64,000 bases of DNA from Dasyornis broadbenti (Eukaryota; Chordata; Aves; Passeriformes; Dasyornithidae), in the NCBI GenBank assembly GCA_013397935.1, contig VZRN01000631.1, forward strand, positions 2,814,374-2,878,373. Reading direction: 5' to 3'. Shown piece by piece: positions 25,401-31,300 of the stretch (the stretch's first letter is position 1; each line of letters opens with the position of its first letter). Under the pieces are notes generated by a model that worked only from the letters and a program-made list of their open reading frames with translations, had not been told where the DNA came from and did not search any database. A program made the translations under genes and the position numbers.

Positions 25401-27475
25401 GATTCTGTACTGCATTTGAAAAACAATAGAATTCCTCTATCTCAGCTTCAAGGGGTCAGCCAGGTATTGGTTGTTGTTTCATTCCTGTAGCTGGAAGAGA
25501 GCACTATTGCAGTTCCTACTTGCTTTCTTTGCCATGTGAGCATTGGCACTCTTCTGAAGTGGCTGAAGGGATGCACCAGCTCAAAATGGTGTCACTAAAA
25601 AATTGTGACACCACTGATTTTTGTAGCCATTTAGGGATGGGGAGAAACAATGCCGTTCAGTTGCATTTCACCAAGTAAAGTAATTTTGAGTTTCCACGTA
25701 AATCTAAACACTAAAACACCTTTCCTTGTTTAATTAGCCAACACTTGTCTAGGTGGAGGGTTTTGCTCATCAAGTGCTGTGATTGGCTGTTTATGCTAAT
25801 GATATGTTAATGAGATGATAATGAAGCTGAAGGGGCGTGCCATGTCTGGGAGGCAGTGTCCTCTAGTGCCAGCCCAGGGAAGTGCCTCACAAAGGCATCA
25901 TGGACCATGCTGGGCATCTTGCTGCCCATCAGAATTTCTCGGGGTATTCGTGTTTTTCTGGAAAAGGCCAACATTTCACAGCTGTTTGAACATTGTTCCC
26001 TTGGTCACTTTTTTAATGCCTCTTTTGCAGGACTTCAGATCCTTTATACCCTACTACAGAACGTTGCACAGGAGGAGACCGCTGCCCAGAGTTTCTATCA
26101 GACATATTTCTGTGATATCCTCCAGCACATTTTCTCCGTGGTCACAGACACCTCGCACACTGCAGGTGAGAATGTGCCTCTCTGAGGCAGGTGATGGAAA
26201 CCATCCCTTTGAACATCAAAATAATGCAGCATGTCCTGTTCGGAATAACAACTGCGTGTGTCTGACTTTGATCTGTGCAGGTTTGACAATGCATGCGTCA
26301 ATTCTTGCGTACATGTTCAACTTGGTAGAAGAGGGAAAAATAAGTACTCCTTTAAACCCTGGAAATCCAGTGAACAACCAAATGTTTATTCAGGAGTATG
26401 TGGCTAATCTCCTCAAATCTGCATTTCCTCACCTGCAAGAGTAAGTCTGCCAGGATTCAGTAATGCTTCTCAGTGGGTTCTTACCTCCTGGAATTCTAAC
26501 CAATGTTTTTGCTGTTAGTGCCCAGGTAAAGCTGTTCGTAACAGGACTCTTCAGTTTAAACCAGGATATTCCTGCCTTCAAGGAACATCTAAGGGATTTC
26601 CTGGTCCAAATCAAGGTATGTTGGGCATGCTCTTCTCAAGAAATTAAAAACAATTTTCAGCAGGATATTGTTGGAAAGCGTTTGGACAGTGTGGAGTCAG
26701 TGTTTGTTTGAGAAGTGGAAGTTATTTTGCATCTTTTTAAAATGCAGTGAGAACTCTGTCCAATGGCTTGTGTGACAGGGATGTTCATGGAACTTCTTTC
26801 ACTGGGATTTAATTTCATAAATTGGCCTTGAACGTCACTGCTTGCGTTTTACATTGTGCATGCGATTATTATGTCTTAGGACAGCTGCAAAACTAAACCT
26901 AATGGAAGATAAGTTGTTTTTTAACCAGATTCTTTTCATTCTGCTTGGAATTGGGACTGGTTTTGAAATTTGCTACAGCAATTCTATGCCTTTATTTTTT
27001 TAAAGCATGCTGGAATTCTAAGATTGTAGGAAATAGTTTGTTAATTAGTTTTGAGACTGCAGTTGTCAGGTATTTCAGAATTGTAATGATCCTGCTTTAA
27101 TGGTGATACTACTCCAACTGCTGGGTTACTGTGGCATCCCATCCTGTAACACATGGTGAACATCCTTCAATAGTGCTTTATATTAATTACGACCTTAGGA
27201 GCAGAAAACCATGCAAGTAGCCTGTCAGGGAACAGGAAGAGAAGATGTTTCCTGTGTCATTTTGGAAGCTTATTACTCTGCCTAAACCATTTGACAATAA
27301 ACAAATGTTTTTATGTGAATTATCGCAGGAATTTGCAGGTGAAGACACATCAGACTTATTCTTGGAGGAGAGAGAAACAGCCCTTCGGCAGGCTCAAGAG
27401 GAGAAGCATAAACTTCAGATGTCTGTACCTGGCATCCTTAATCCACATGAAATTCCTGAGGAGATGTGCGATTAA
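1354..27475 (+). CDS. XPO1: XPO1 (exportin 1 / CRM1), exons 3-25, gene-level entry
   Basis: XPO1 is the nuclear export receptor of the importin-beta superfamily. With RanGTP it binds leucine-rich export signals and carries proteins and some RNPs through the nuclear pore. The coding segments are 1354-1455, 5298-5370, 12804-12865, 12944-12988, 13079-13260, 13733-13781, 13872-13991, 14095-14223, 14826-14984, 17456-17653, 18235-18373, 19684-19865, 20677-20833, 20946-21109, 21721-21855, 22738-22921, 24003-24109, 24461-24655, 25136-25304, 26031-26165, 26281-26440, 26519-26615 and 27329-27475. They total 3,090 nt and join in frame without an internal stop. With 42 upstream residues the protein would be 1,071 aa, as in human. 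The translation is nearly identical to human CRM1 as I remember it, with scattered changes mainly at residues 334-335, 412-414 and the C-terminal end. All introns are GT-AG except the GC-AG intron at 13261-13732. The shortest introns are 78 nt (12866-12943 and 26441-26518) and the longest is 7.4 kb. Confidence 0.98.
1456..5297 (+). other. XPO1: XPO1 intron 3
   Basis: This intron is mostly AT-rich unique-looking sequence with short T-runs. It contains an open, charged reading segment at 3203-3430 that ends at a good donor-like site and keeps the gene's phase; it is listed separately. I recognise no RNA gene or mobile element. Confidence 0.8.
3203..3430 (+). other. Open segment in XPO1 intron 3, possible unannotated exon or retro-fragment
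   Basis: This stretch is open for 76 codons after the in-frame TAG at 3200-3202. It is rich in Lys, Arg and Glu and contains AEL-ESQIYKRMSRKLHS-like helical text. It ends at GAGCAG|GTAATG, a plausible splice donor. Possible acceptors are the AG at 3201-3202 or the one at 3219-3220; both have poor pyrimidine tracts. Either choice gives a length divisible by three (228 or 210 nt) and phase 0, matching the flanking exons. Insertion after residue 76 would interrupt the IBN domain, so a chance ORF or old retro-fragment is more likely than a functional exon. I do not recognise the protein. Confidence 0.2.
5298..5370 (+). CDS. XPO1: XPO1 exon 4 (residues 77-101)
   Basis: The exon starts TAT TAT GGA after an ATTTCAG acceptor and ends GAA G before GTAGGG (24 codons plus one base). 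It continues the IBN domain, with the characteristic YYGLQILENV stretch of HEAT repeat 2. Confidence 0.97.
5371..12803 (+). other. XPO1: XPO1 intron 4 (7.4 kb)
   Basis: This is the largest XPO1 intron in the window. It is mainly AT-rich, with a short (GT)n tract near 9165-9178. A somewhat GC-richer stretch at about 9570-10430 contains several short ORFs in different frames and no recognisable protein. I found no tRNA, snoRNA or clearly identifiable transposon. Confidence 0.75.
12804..12865 (+). CDS. XPO1: XPO1 exon 5 (residues 101-121)
   Basis: The exon starts with GT, completing Gly101 after a TCTTCTGCAG acceptor, and ends GTA GAA before GTAAGT. It encodes the KKYVVGLI and SSDPTCVE stretch at the end of the IBN domain. 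Confidence 0.97.
12944..12988 (+). CDS. XPO1: XPO1 exon 6 (residues 122-136)
   Basis: This 15-codon exon is flanked by introns of only 78 and 90 nt. It follows a pure pyrimidine tract (TCTCCTCTCCTCTCCAG). It encodes KEKVYIGKLNMILVQ, the start of the exportin-1-like (CRIME) domain. Confidence 0.97.
13079..13260 (+). CDS. XPO1: XPO1 exon 7 (residues 137-197)
   Basis: The exon has 60 codons plus AG of Ser197. It encodes the core of the exportin-1-like domain (PF08389), including the KQEWPKHWP motif typical of XPO1 and the SESLCQNNM segment. Reading frame and the next exon require it to end at 13260, before GCAAGT, so the following intron is of the GC-AG class. Using the GT at 13265 instead would add four bases and shift the frame. 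Confidence 0.96.
13261..13732 (+). other. XPO1: XPO1 intron 7, GC-AG type
   Basis: The donor reads ACAG|GCAAGTAT and the acceptor is T-rich then ACACAG. Apart from C at intron position 2 the donor fits the U1 consensus very well, as is usual for GC-AG introns. The body holds no other recognisable feature. Confidence 0.92.
13733..13781 (+). CDS. XPO1: XPO1 exon 8 (residues 197-213)
   Basis: The exon starts with C, completing Ser197, then ATG TGC AAT GAA. It ends GTG ATG before GTAAGT. It encodes MCNEFSQIFQLCQFVM, a HEAT helix of the exportin-1-like domain. Confidence 0.97.
13872..13991 (+). CDS. XPO1: XPO1 exon 9 (residues 214-253)
   Basis: The exon has 40 whole codons, phase 0 at both ends. 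It encodes the ATLETLLRFLNWIPLGYIFE stretch, a highly conserved HEAT repeat of the exportin-1-like domain. The neighbouring introns are 90 and 103 nt. Confidence 0.98.
14095..14223 (+). CDS. XPO1: XPO1 exon 10 (residues 254-296)
   Basis: The exon has 43 whole codons starting TTC TTA AAT after an AATAG acceptor and ending AAA CAG before GTAAAT. It encodes the FRNVSLKCLTEIAGV HEAT repeat. Confidence 0.98.
14826..14984 (+). CDS. XPO1: XPO1 exon 11 (residues 297-349)
   Basis: The exon has 53 whole codons and begins ATG CTT CCT. The ATG is internal, Met297. It encodes HEAT repeats of the N-terminal half. At residues 334-335 this genome has Gly-Leu where human has Asp-Gln (codons 14937-14942), one of the few clusters of change in the protein. 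Confidence 0.97.
14985..17455 (+). other. XPO1: XPO1 intron 11
   Basis: This is AT-rich intron sequence. At about 16241-16613 both strands stay open for more than 110 codons in overlapping frames. Neither translation is recognised, and the opposite-strand match suggests compositional chance or an old insertion. Nothing else stands out. Confidence 0.75.
17456..17653 (+). CDS. XPO1: XPO1 exon 12 (residues 350-415)
   Basis: The exon has 66 whole codons starting GCT CTT CAT after a TTTTCCAG acceptor. It encodes the LEYWNHLAAELYRE helix and the PPRRQLYLP segment ahead of the HEAT 9 loop. The last residues read LPVLSK, against LPMLFK in human as I recall it. Confidence 0.98.
18235..18373 (+). CDS. 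XPO1: XPO1 exon 13 (residues 416-462), HEAT 9 acidic loop
   Basis: The exon has 46 codons plus one base and ends CTG G before GTAAGT. It encodes the HEAT 9 loop (about residues 423-448; text PEEVLVVENDQGEVVREF), the acidic hairpin that couples RanGTP binding to NES-groove opening and cargo release. The sequence matches human here. Confidence 0.98.
18374..19683 (+). other. XPO1: XPO1 intron 13
   Basis: The intron is AT-rich except for a GC-richer segment at about 19200-19480. That segment has splice acceptors, a phase-compatible open frame and a downstream AATAAA; it is listed separately as a candidate terminal exon. Confidence 0.8.
19221..19499 (+). other. Candidate alternative terminal exon of XPO1
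   Basis: An acceptor-like site (CTCTTCCACCTAG) ends at 19220. Joined to the upstream exon, which ends in phase 1 (CTG G), it reads GAC CTG TTC CAG and stays open for 85 residues to a stop at 19475-19477. AATAAA follows at 19494-19499. A second acceptor-like site (ATGTCCCCCCACAG) ends at 19345 and also leads to a stop within this segment. The product would be a 546-residue XPO1 lacking most of the NES groove and the C-terminal half. I do not recognise the added protein sequence. A retro-inserted fragment with its own poly(A) signal is an equally good explanation. Confidence 0.25.
19684..19865 (+). CDS. XPO1: XPO1 exon 14 (residues 462-522)
   Basis: The exon starts TT, completing Val462, after a CTTTCAG acceptor and ends ATT AAG before GTATAG. 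It encodes the NGTEWSWKNLNTLCWAIGSI stretch and the first helices of the NES-binding groove (HEAT 11). Residue 470 is Ala here against Val in human as I recall it. Confidence 0.98.
19866..20676 (+). other. XPO1: XPO1 intron 14
   Basis: This is AT-rich intron sequence ending in TTTTGTGTTGTAG. I see nothing else recognisable in it. Confidence 0.8.
20677..20833 (+). CDS. XPO1: XPO1 exon 15 (residues 523-575), NES groove with Cys528 and Glu571
   Basis: The exon has 52 codons plus one base. It encodes the wall of the NES-binding groove (HEAT 11-12). Cys528, the residue alkylated by leptomycin B and by SINE-type inhibitors, is the TGT at 20692-20694. Leu525, Lys534 and Ala541 are present. Glu571, the hot spot mutated to Lys in human lymphomas, is the GAA at 20821-20823, followed by Phe572. 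These known positions fall exactly where the exon count predicts, which supports the whole exon model upstream. Confidence 0.99.
20946..21109 (+). CDS. XPO1: XPO1 exon 16 (residues 575-629)
   Basis: The exon starts AA, completing Glu575, after TTTAG and ends CCA CAA CAG before GTAGGT. It encodes the DMACDTFIKIAQKCRRHFV helix that closes the NES groove region, and the next HEAT repeat. The preceding intron is 112 nt. Confidence 0.98.
21110..21720 (+). other. XPO1: XPO1 intron 16
   Basis: This is AT-rich intron sequence with no recognisable element. It ends in a TGTTCCCATCAG acceptor. Confidence 0.8.
21721..21855 (+). CDS. XPO1: XPO1 exon 17 (residues 630-674)
   Basis: The exon has 45 whole codons starting GTG CAC ACA and ending ACC AAG before GTGAGC. 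It encodes the FYEAVGYMIGAQTDQ HEAT helix pair of the central arch. Confidence 0.98.
21856..22737 (+). other. XPO1: XPO1 intron 17
   Basis: This is AT-rich intron sequence with long pyrimidine stretches near 22195-22280. I see nothing else recognisable in it. Confidence 0.8.
22738..22921 (+). CDS. XPO1: XPO1 exon 18 (residues 675-736)
   Basis: The exon has 61 codons plus one base, starting AAT GTT GAT after TTTCACAG. It encodes the KQLGSILKTNVRACKAVGHP helix and enters the CRM1 C-terminal domain (PF08767, from about residue 709). Confidence 0.98.
22922..24002 (+). other. XPO1: XPO1 intron 18
   Basis: This intron holds a low-complexity T/G tract at 23867-23960 close to its 3' end, described separately. 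The remainder is AT-rich sequence with no recognisable element. Confidence 0.8.
23867..23960. repeat. T/G low-complexity tract near XPO1 exon 19 acceptor
   Basis: This strand is almost purely T and G. It has four G-runs of three to five (23868-23872, 23896-23898, 23903-23906, 23930-23934), a (GTT)n stretch and long T-runs. It ends about 40 nt before the exon acceptor at 24000-24002. The G-runs could in principle form a long-looped G-quadruplex in the pre-mRNA; that is inference. Confidence 0.8.
24003..24109 (+). CDS. XPO1: XPO1 exon 19 (residues 736-771)
   Basis: The exon starts GT, completing Gly736, after AAATTTTCCAG and ends CAG ATG before GTAAGT. It encodes the RSMRTVKRETLKLISGWVSR basic helix of the C-terminal domain. 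Confidence 0.98.
24110..24460 (+). other. XPO1: XPO1 intron 19
   Basis: This is 351 nt of ordinary intron sequence ending in TTCCAACCAG. I see nothing recognisable in it. Confidence 0.8.
24461..24655 (+). CDS. XPO1: XPO1 exon 20 (residues 772-836)
   Basis: The exon has 65 whole codons starting GTA GCT GAA and ending AAC AAG before GTATTT. It encodes the LLDAVLIDYQRNVPAAREPE segment and the next HEAT repeat. It is noticeably more GC-rich than its introns. Confidence 0.98.
24656..25135 (+). other. XPO1: XPO1 intron 20
   Basis: This is AT-rich intron sequence ending in TTTTCCTTGTAG, with nothing else recognisable. Confidence 0.8.
25136..25304 (+). CDS. XPO1: XPO1 exon 21 (residues 837-893)
   Basis: The exon has 56 codons plus one base. 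It encodes the YPEHRTNFFLLLQAVNSHCF motif and the following helix of the C-terminal domain. It reads IPPAQF where human has IPPTQF as I recall it. Confidence 0.98.
25305..26030 (+). other. XPO1: XPO1 intron 21
   Basis: This intron includes a stretch near 25830-25970 that is open in two frames and reads on into the next exon. No separate gene is supported. The acceptor is CCTCTTTTGCAG. Confidence 0.8.
26031..26165 (+). CDS. XPO1: XPO1 exon 22 (residues 893-938)
   Basis: The exon starts GA, completing Gly893, and ends ACT GCA G before GTGAGA. It encodes the LLQNVAQEE and FYQTYFCDILQHIFSVVTD segments. Small differences from human as I recall it are Tyr for Phe near residue 898 and Thr for Ala near 909. 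Confidence 0.98.
26281..26440 (+). CDS. XPO1: XPO1 exon 23 (residues 938-991)
   Basis: The exon starts GT, completing Gly938, and ends CAA GA before GTAAGT. It encodes LTMHASILAYMFNLVEEGKI and the NPGNPVNNQ loop. STPLNPG and NQMFIQEY differ by conservative changes from the human sequence as I recall it. Confidence 0.98.
26519..26615 (+). CDS. XPO1: XPO1 exon 24 (residues 991-1023)
   Basis: The exon starts T, completing Asp991, after GCTGTTAG and ends ATC AAG before GTATGT. It follows a 78-nt intron. It encodes the QVKLFVTGLFSLNQDIPAF helices near the C-terminal end of the HEAT solenoid. Confidence 0.98.
26616..27328 (+). other. XPO1: XPO1 intron 24 (last intron)
   Basis: This is AT-rich intron sequence ending in GAATTATCGCAG. 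I see nothing else recognisable in it. Confidence 0.8.
27329..27475 (+). CDS. XPO1: XPO1 exon 25, C-terminus and stop (residues 1024-1071)
   Basis: The exon has 48 codons plus TAA (27473-27475). It encodes the C-terminal helix (about 1034-1057) and the acidic tail ending EEMCD. Together these lock the free export receptor in its low-affinity state. The helix carries several changes from human as I recall it (ERETALRQAQEEKHKLQM, then GILNP). This is the most diverged part of the gene here. Confidence 0.98.
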   Translation, partial: EFAGEDTSDLFLEERETALRQAQEEKHKLQMSVPGILNPHEIPEEMCD

Positions 27476-28385
27476 AAACAAAAATAAAACAAGTTTTGCA
27501 GTTTTCTTTCTGTACAGCTACTTTGTTGTGATAGAAGAAAACAGCACTTGGATATTTGTTGACCAAAATGATGCCAATTTGTAAATTAAAATGTCACCTA
27601 GTGGCCCTTTTTCTTATGTGTTTTTTGTATAAGAAATTTTCTGTGAAATATCCTTCCATTGTTTAAGCTTTTGTTTGGTCATCTTTATTTAGATTTGCAT
27701 GAAGTTGAAAATTAAGGCATTTTCAAAGTAATTACTTCATGCCCATTTTGTGGCTAAGGGGAAAATAGGCAAAAAGTAACTTGTAAAAGACTATATTGCA
27801 AAATAATACAATTTCCTGTAAGAGTATCGATTTTTAATTTGGGGTCATTTTCTTTCTAGTCTGTCCTGCAGTCTAGGAGAAAAGGTAAAGAGTAAAGCAG
27901 ATTGAATTAATTGTTAAGCTGAGGATTCTAGTGCTGCGTTTGTTCTGATCAGTTAGCAGCTTTCTGGACTGAGTGGTAAGGCTATAGGCTACGTGTATTT
28001 GCAAGTTGTATGGCAAGTTTGCAGCAAGATCATGTGCATATCATCCCATTGTAAAGCAACTTCTAAAGAGTATGGGAACACAGTACAGTTAGTTATTTTT
28101 ACACAGTTCTTTTGTTTTTGTGTGTGTGCTGTCGCTTTGTCGACAACAGCTTTTTGTTTTCCTCAATGAGGAGTGTTGCTCATTTGTGAGCCTTCATTAA
28201 CTCGAAGTGAAATGGTTAAAATATTTATCCTGTTAGAATAGGCTGCATCTTTTTAACAACTCATAAAATAAAAAAAAAAAAAACTGGCTTTTGAGATGAC
28301 TTATACTAATTTACATTGTTTACCATGCTGTAGTGCTTAAAGAACACTACTTAAGAGCAAAATAAACTTGGTTTACATTTATTTT
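27476..28385 (+). other. XPO1: XPO1 3' UTR
   Basis: This non-coding AT-rich sequence follows the TAA. The likely main end is set by AATAAA at 28361-28366, which is followed by a T-rich region. It contains a perfect 10-bp palindrome (TTGTCGACAA, 28137-28146) next to GCTGTCG, which could pair locally. The exact cleavage site is inferred; a further signal lies at 28707-28712. Confidence 0.7.
28361..28366 (+). terminator. XPO1: Poly(A) signal AATAAA, XPO1 (likely main)
   Basis: The canonical AATAAA lies 886 nt after the stop codon and is followed within about 20-40 nt by T-rich sequence (TTTATTTTTCTTTCTTTGG). The distance from the stop is reasonable for this gene. Confidence 0.65.
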
Positions 28386-28389
28386 TCTT

Positions 28390-31300
28390 TCTTTGGCTTA
28401 TTCTTTTATTGGATGAAAATGCTGTGATCATATTTAAGATTTGTATTTGAAGGTGTAGGAAAAGTTCCTTGAGGTCTAGATAACTGCTGCTTCTAGCTTG
28501 CCTCATCTCAAGGACTTTGGCTGTGCTCGAAGTTACCGTGAACTAAGTTGGGTTCCATTTGGAAATACAGTAGCTGTTCTGACTTACCTCCATGGAAAAC
28601 TATTCCATACTATGTTACTATAAAATGCCAGGAATGAGGTACTCTTGCTCTTTCTCTCTCTGGACTCTTTGCAATTTATTTCAAAGAGGTATTGCACTGT
28701 ATCTTGAATAAACAGTTAATAATAGTCCATGTTAATAACACATGTAGACAAGATCTACAGTTATTTTTCTACCTAAAGTTTTGTAGTTAAATGATTTTCA
28801 CAGATTTATGAAGCAGTATGAACACTAAGGTTGTGTACAGTCTTGGCTTCCCCATCTCTGTCATGTCTTGTCTGTGTTCACTAACAGTCGATGTCAAGCT
28901 CTCCTGAAGTTTTTCCATGAGTCGGTGTCCAATCTCCAGGTTGTCAGTAGGATGCGAAGTGTAGCCGTTGTCACAGAGAGCTGTAACAGGAGGCTAGGCA
29001 GGCGTGGGGTGTTGTGTGCCCCTTTGGGTACTGTAGTTAACTTTGTGCTGTGTATTCCTTTTGAAGTAGAAGTGCATGAGTTAGTGGTGTTCCTGTAGGA
29101 TGTAGCTGTGACCGGAACGTTTCCAGCCCGAAGTGTCGGCCCCTTTTGTGTTTGTGAGCATCTCTCCGTTTGTTTTATGTGGTCGGCCCTAGGAAAGCTC
29201 AGCCGCTCCCACGGGCAGTGTCACTGTGAGCTGGCACTCCTTGGAGAGCTTCCTCAAACCCCTGATGGCTGGGACTGCGTACAGCCTCCGAAAACTCATA
29301 ATTACTGCCAGAGTTACAAAACTCATTTCTTACTCTCCGTAAAGCTCCCAATTCCAGCTTTTTCATGTCTTCCTGTCAATGTGGAGCTTTCTGTTCCACC
29401 CTGTCAAGGCAATATTGTCTTTATTGGGCAGTTTAAAGTGTGACATCTGAAGTCCTGTTAAAGGATGCATCTGGAAAGGACATGAAGTGGCTTGTGACCA
29501 GGCTGAGCCGCAGTATTAGAGCTACAGATTACCAAAAGCTGTGCAGAGAAGTAAGGAAAAGGTTATTGAAATGGAAATAAATCCCACCAATAACGTGATG
29601 TCAGATCCCCGTGAGTCACAGAGCTAACCACTGAACTGCTTCTGATGCGCAGTGGCATTAACTCTTGAGTTCAGAACAGTTCTGAACAAAAATACACACA
29701 TGCATTTATGCACCTTCCTTCCTTCAAGGTTGAAATTAGTCTGAGGCTTGTGGTCTGGTTGTTCACTGAAGATTTAAGTGTGACCTAAACTCTCAAACAA
29801 CAAACCCAAAATGTATTTTTATGTTGATTCAGAGAAGAGTTGTTTCATTATTTTGATACCTTATGAATTATCTAGTAACAACATTCTAATCTTAGGTTTT
29901 GCTTCCCTTTTAGATCTAAAAATTTAACTGTGGTCTTGTCTTGTTTTGTTAAGATAATTGGTGCCTTTCCCTGATCTCTGCAGCTGCTATAAAAATGCAG
30001 CTTATGTGGAGTTCTGGATTCTAGTTTTAAAGATTTGACTTGTGTGTGTGCATATTTCTAGTGCAGTTATCCTGAATGTGAAAAAAAAAAAAGACAATGT
30101 ACTTTAAAGAAAGTTCTAGTTCTAATGCACACTCTGTAAATCAAAATATATGGATAAAAAGCATGAACCATCATATAAACATCTCCATAACTTGTAACTA
30201 TATGTAAACCAATGTTTTGTGCATATTTCTATACAGATTTTACAAAAAAAAAAACCTAAAAAAAACCAACAAAACAGTTCTGTGTACTCCAGGTACATTG
30301 ATAAATCCAAGTATTTCAGGGTGTTTTCTGTGTTTACATGAATTGATTGTCAGCTGATGAAGACACCCCAAGTACTTGTTTCAGGCTGCCATGATGTGTT
30401 TGCTACTGTAACTGAAGCAGATTATCTTCCAAAGCATTTTAGGTTAGTTGGTTTTGGTTTTTTTTAACTAGAATAATTTGGTGTGTGTTAATCTGATTGG
30501 TTTAAGTGAACTATTTTCCAATAAAGCTAATATTTATGCAAAAAAAAAGCTTTAGAAATGCTCATCTCTCTAGGAAGCTTTAAGAGTTACTTCTGGTAGA
30601 TTTTAGCACTGGAAAGGCAATAAAACTTAAGTTTAAAGGGGGGGGGAAGAGGAAAAGATGCTGAAAATGATGCATTAAAATGCAGACTGCCTGAGGTGAG
30701 GAACTTGCCTTGGTGCTGTGACAAGGGGCCAGACTGTCCCAGAGTCCATTTATCACTGGGTAAATGATTATTACTGATCCAAGACTCCTGCGGTGCTGGA
30801 AGCTGTGTCTAAACTTCTTCCTTCTCCCCCTTACTAGGTTTGTCTCCACATGTTATGGAGCAAAATTGAATTGCTGAAGATGGCTCTTTAAAAGCATCTT
30901 GGTGCCAAAACCCAGTAAAAGAATAATTCTCTCCATCTGCCCATCAGGAATGCACCTCTGCACTTCATTCCTTGAGACTGTATTTATTTTTAGGCTTTCA
31001 GCTTCAGGACATTCTCGCTTCATTGTCCAAGGCTGTCCCCAGCAGCAGGGTTCCCGTGAGAAAAGGCTCAGCCATTCCAGTTGAGGGAATCATTTTTCAG
31101 GTTACTATTCCATGTACAATGTACCTCATCTACCTGAAAGTCCCAGATTTCACACCTACAACCCTGTGAGCACTTTTTTGTGCTCTAAGTGCCTGCAGAG
31201 AACGATGGGATTGAGGAGGAATACATTGGAAGTTAAGAGTATGGATGAAAACAGGACACTCAGATTTTCATTTTTATTTACTCCTTGTAGGTTAAAAGTC

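Noticed and set aside
25815..26444. 209-codon ORF ending at an XPO1 exon
   Set aside because: It is a read-through of intron 21, exon 22 in another frame, intron 22 and exon 23. Only the exon 23 part is in the true XPO1 frame.
27483..27488. AATAAA immediately after the XPO1 stop codon
   Set aside because: It lies only 7 nt after the TAA. Use of it would give an implausibly short 3' UTR, and the downstream context is not obviously better than at 28361.
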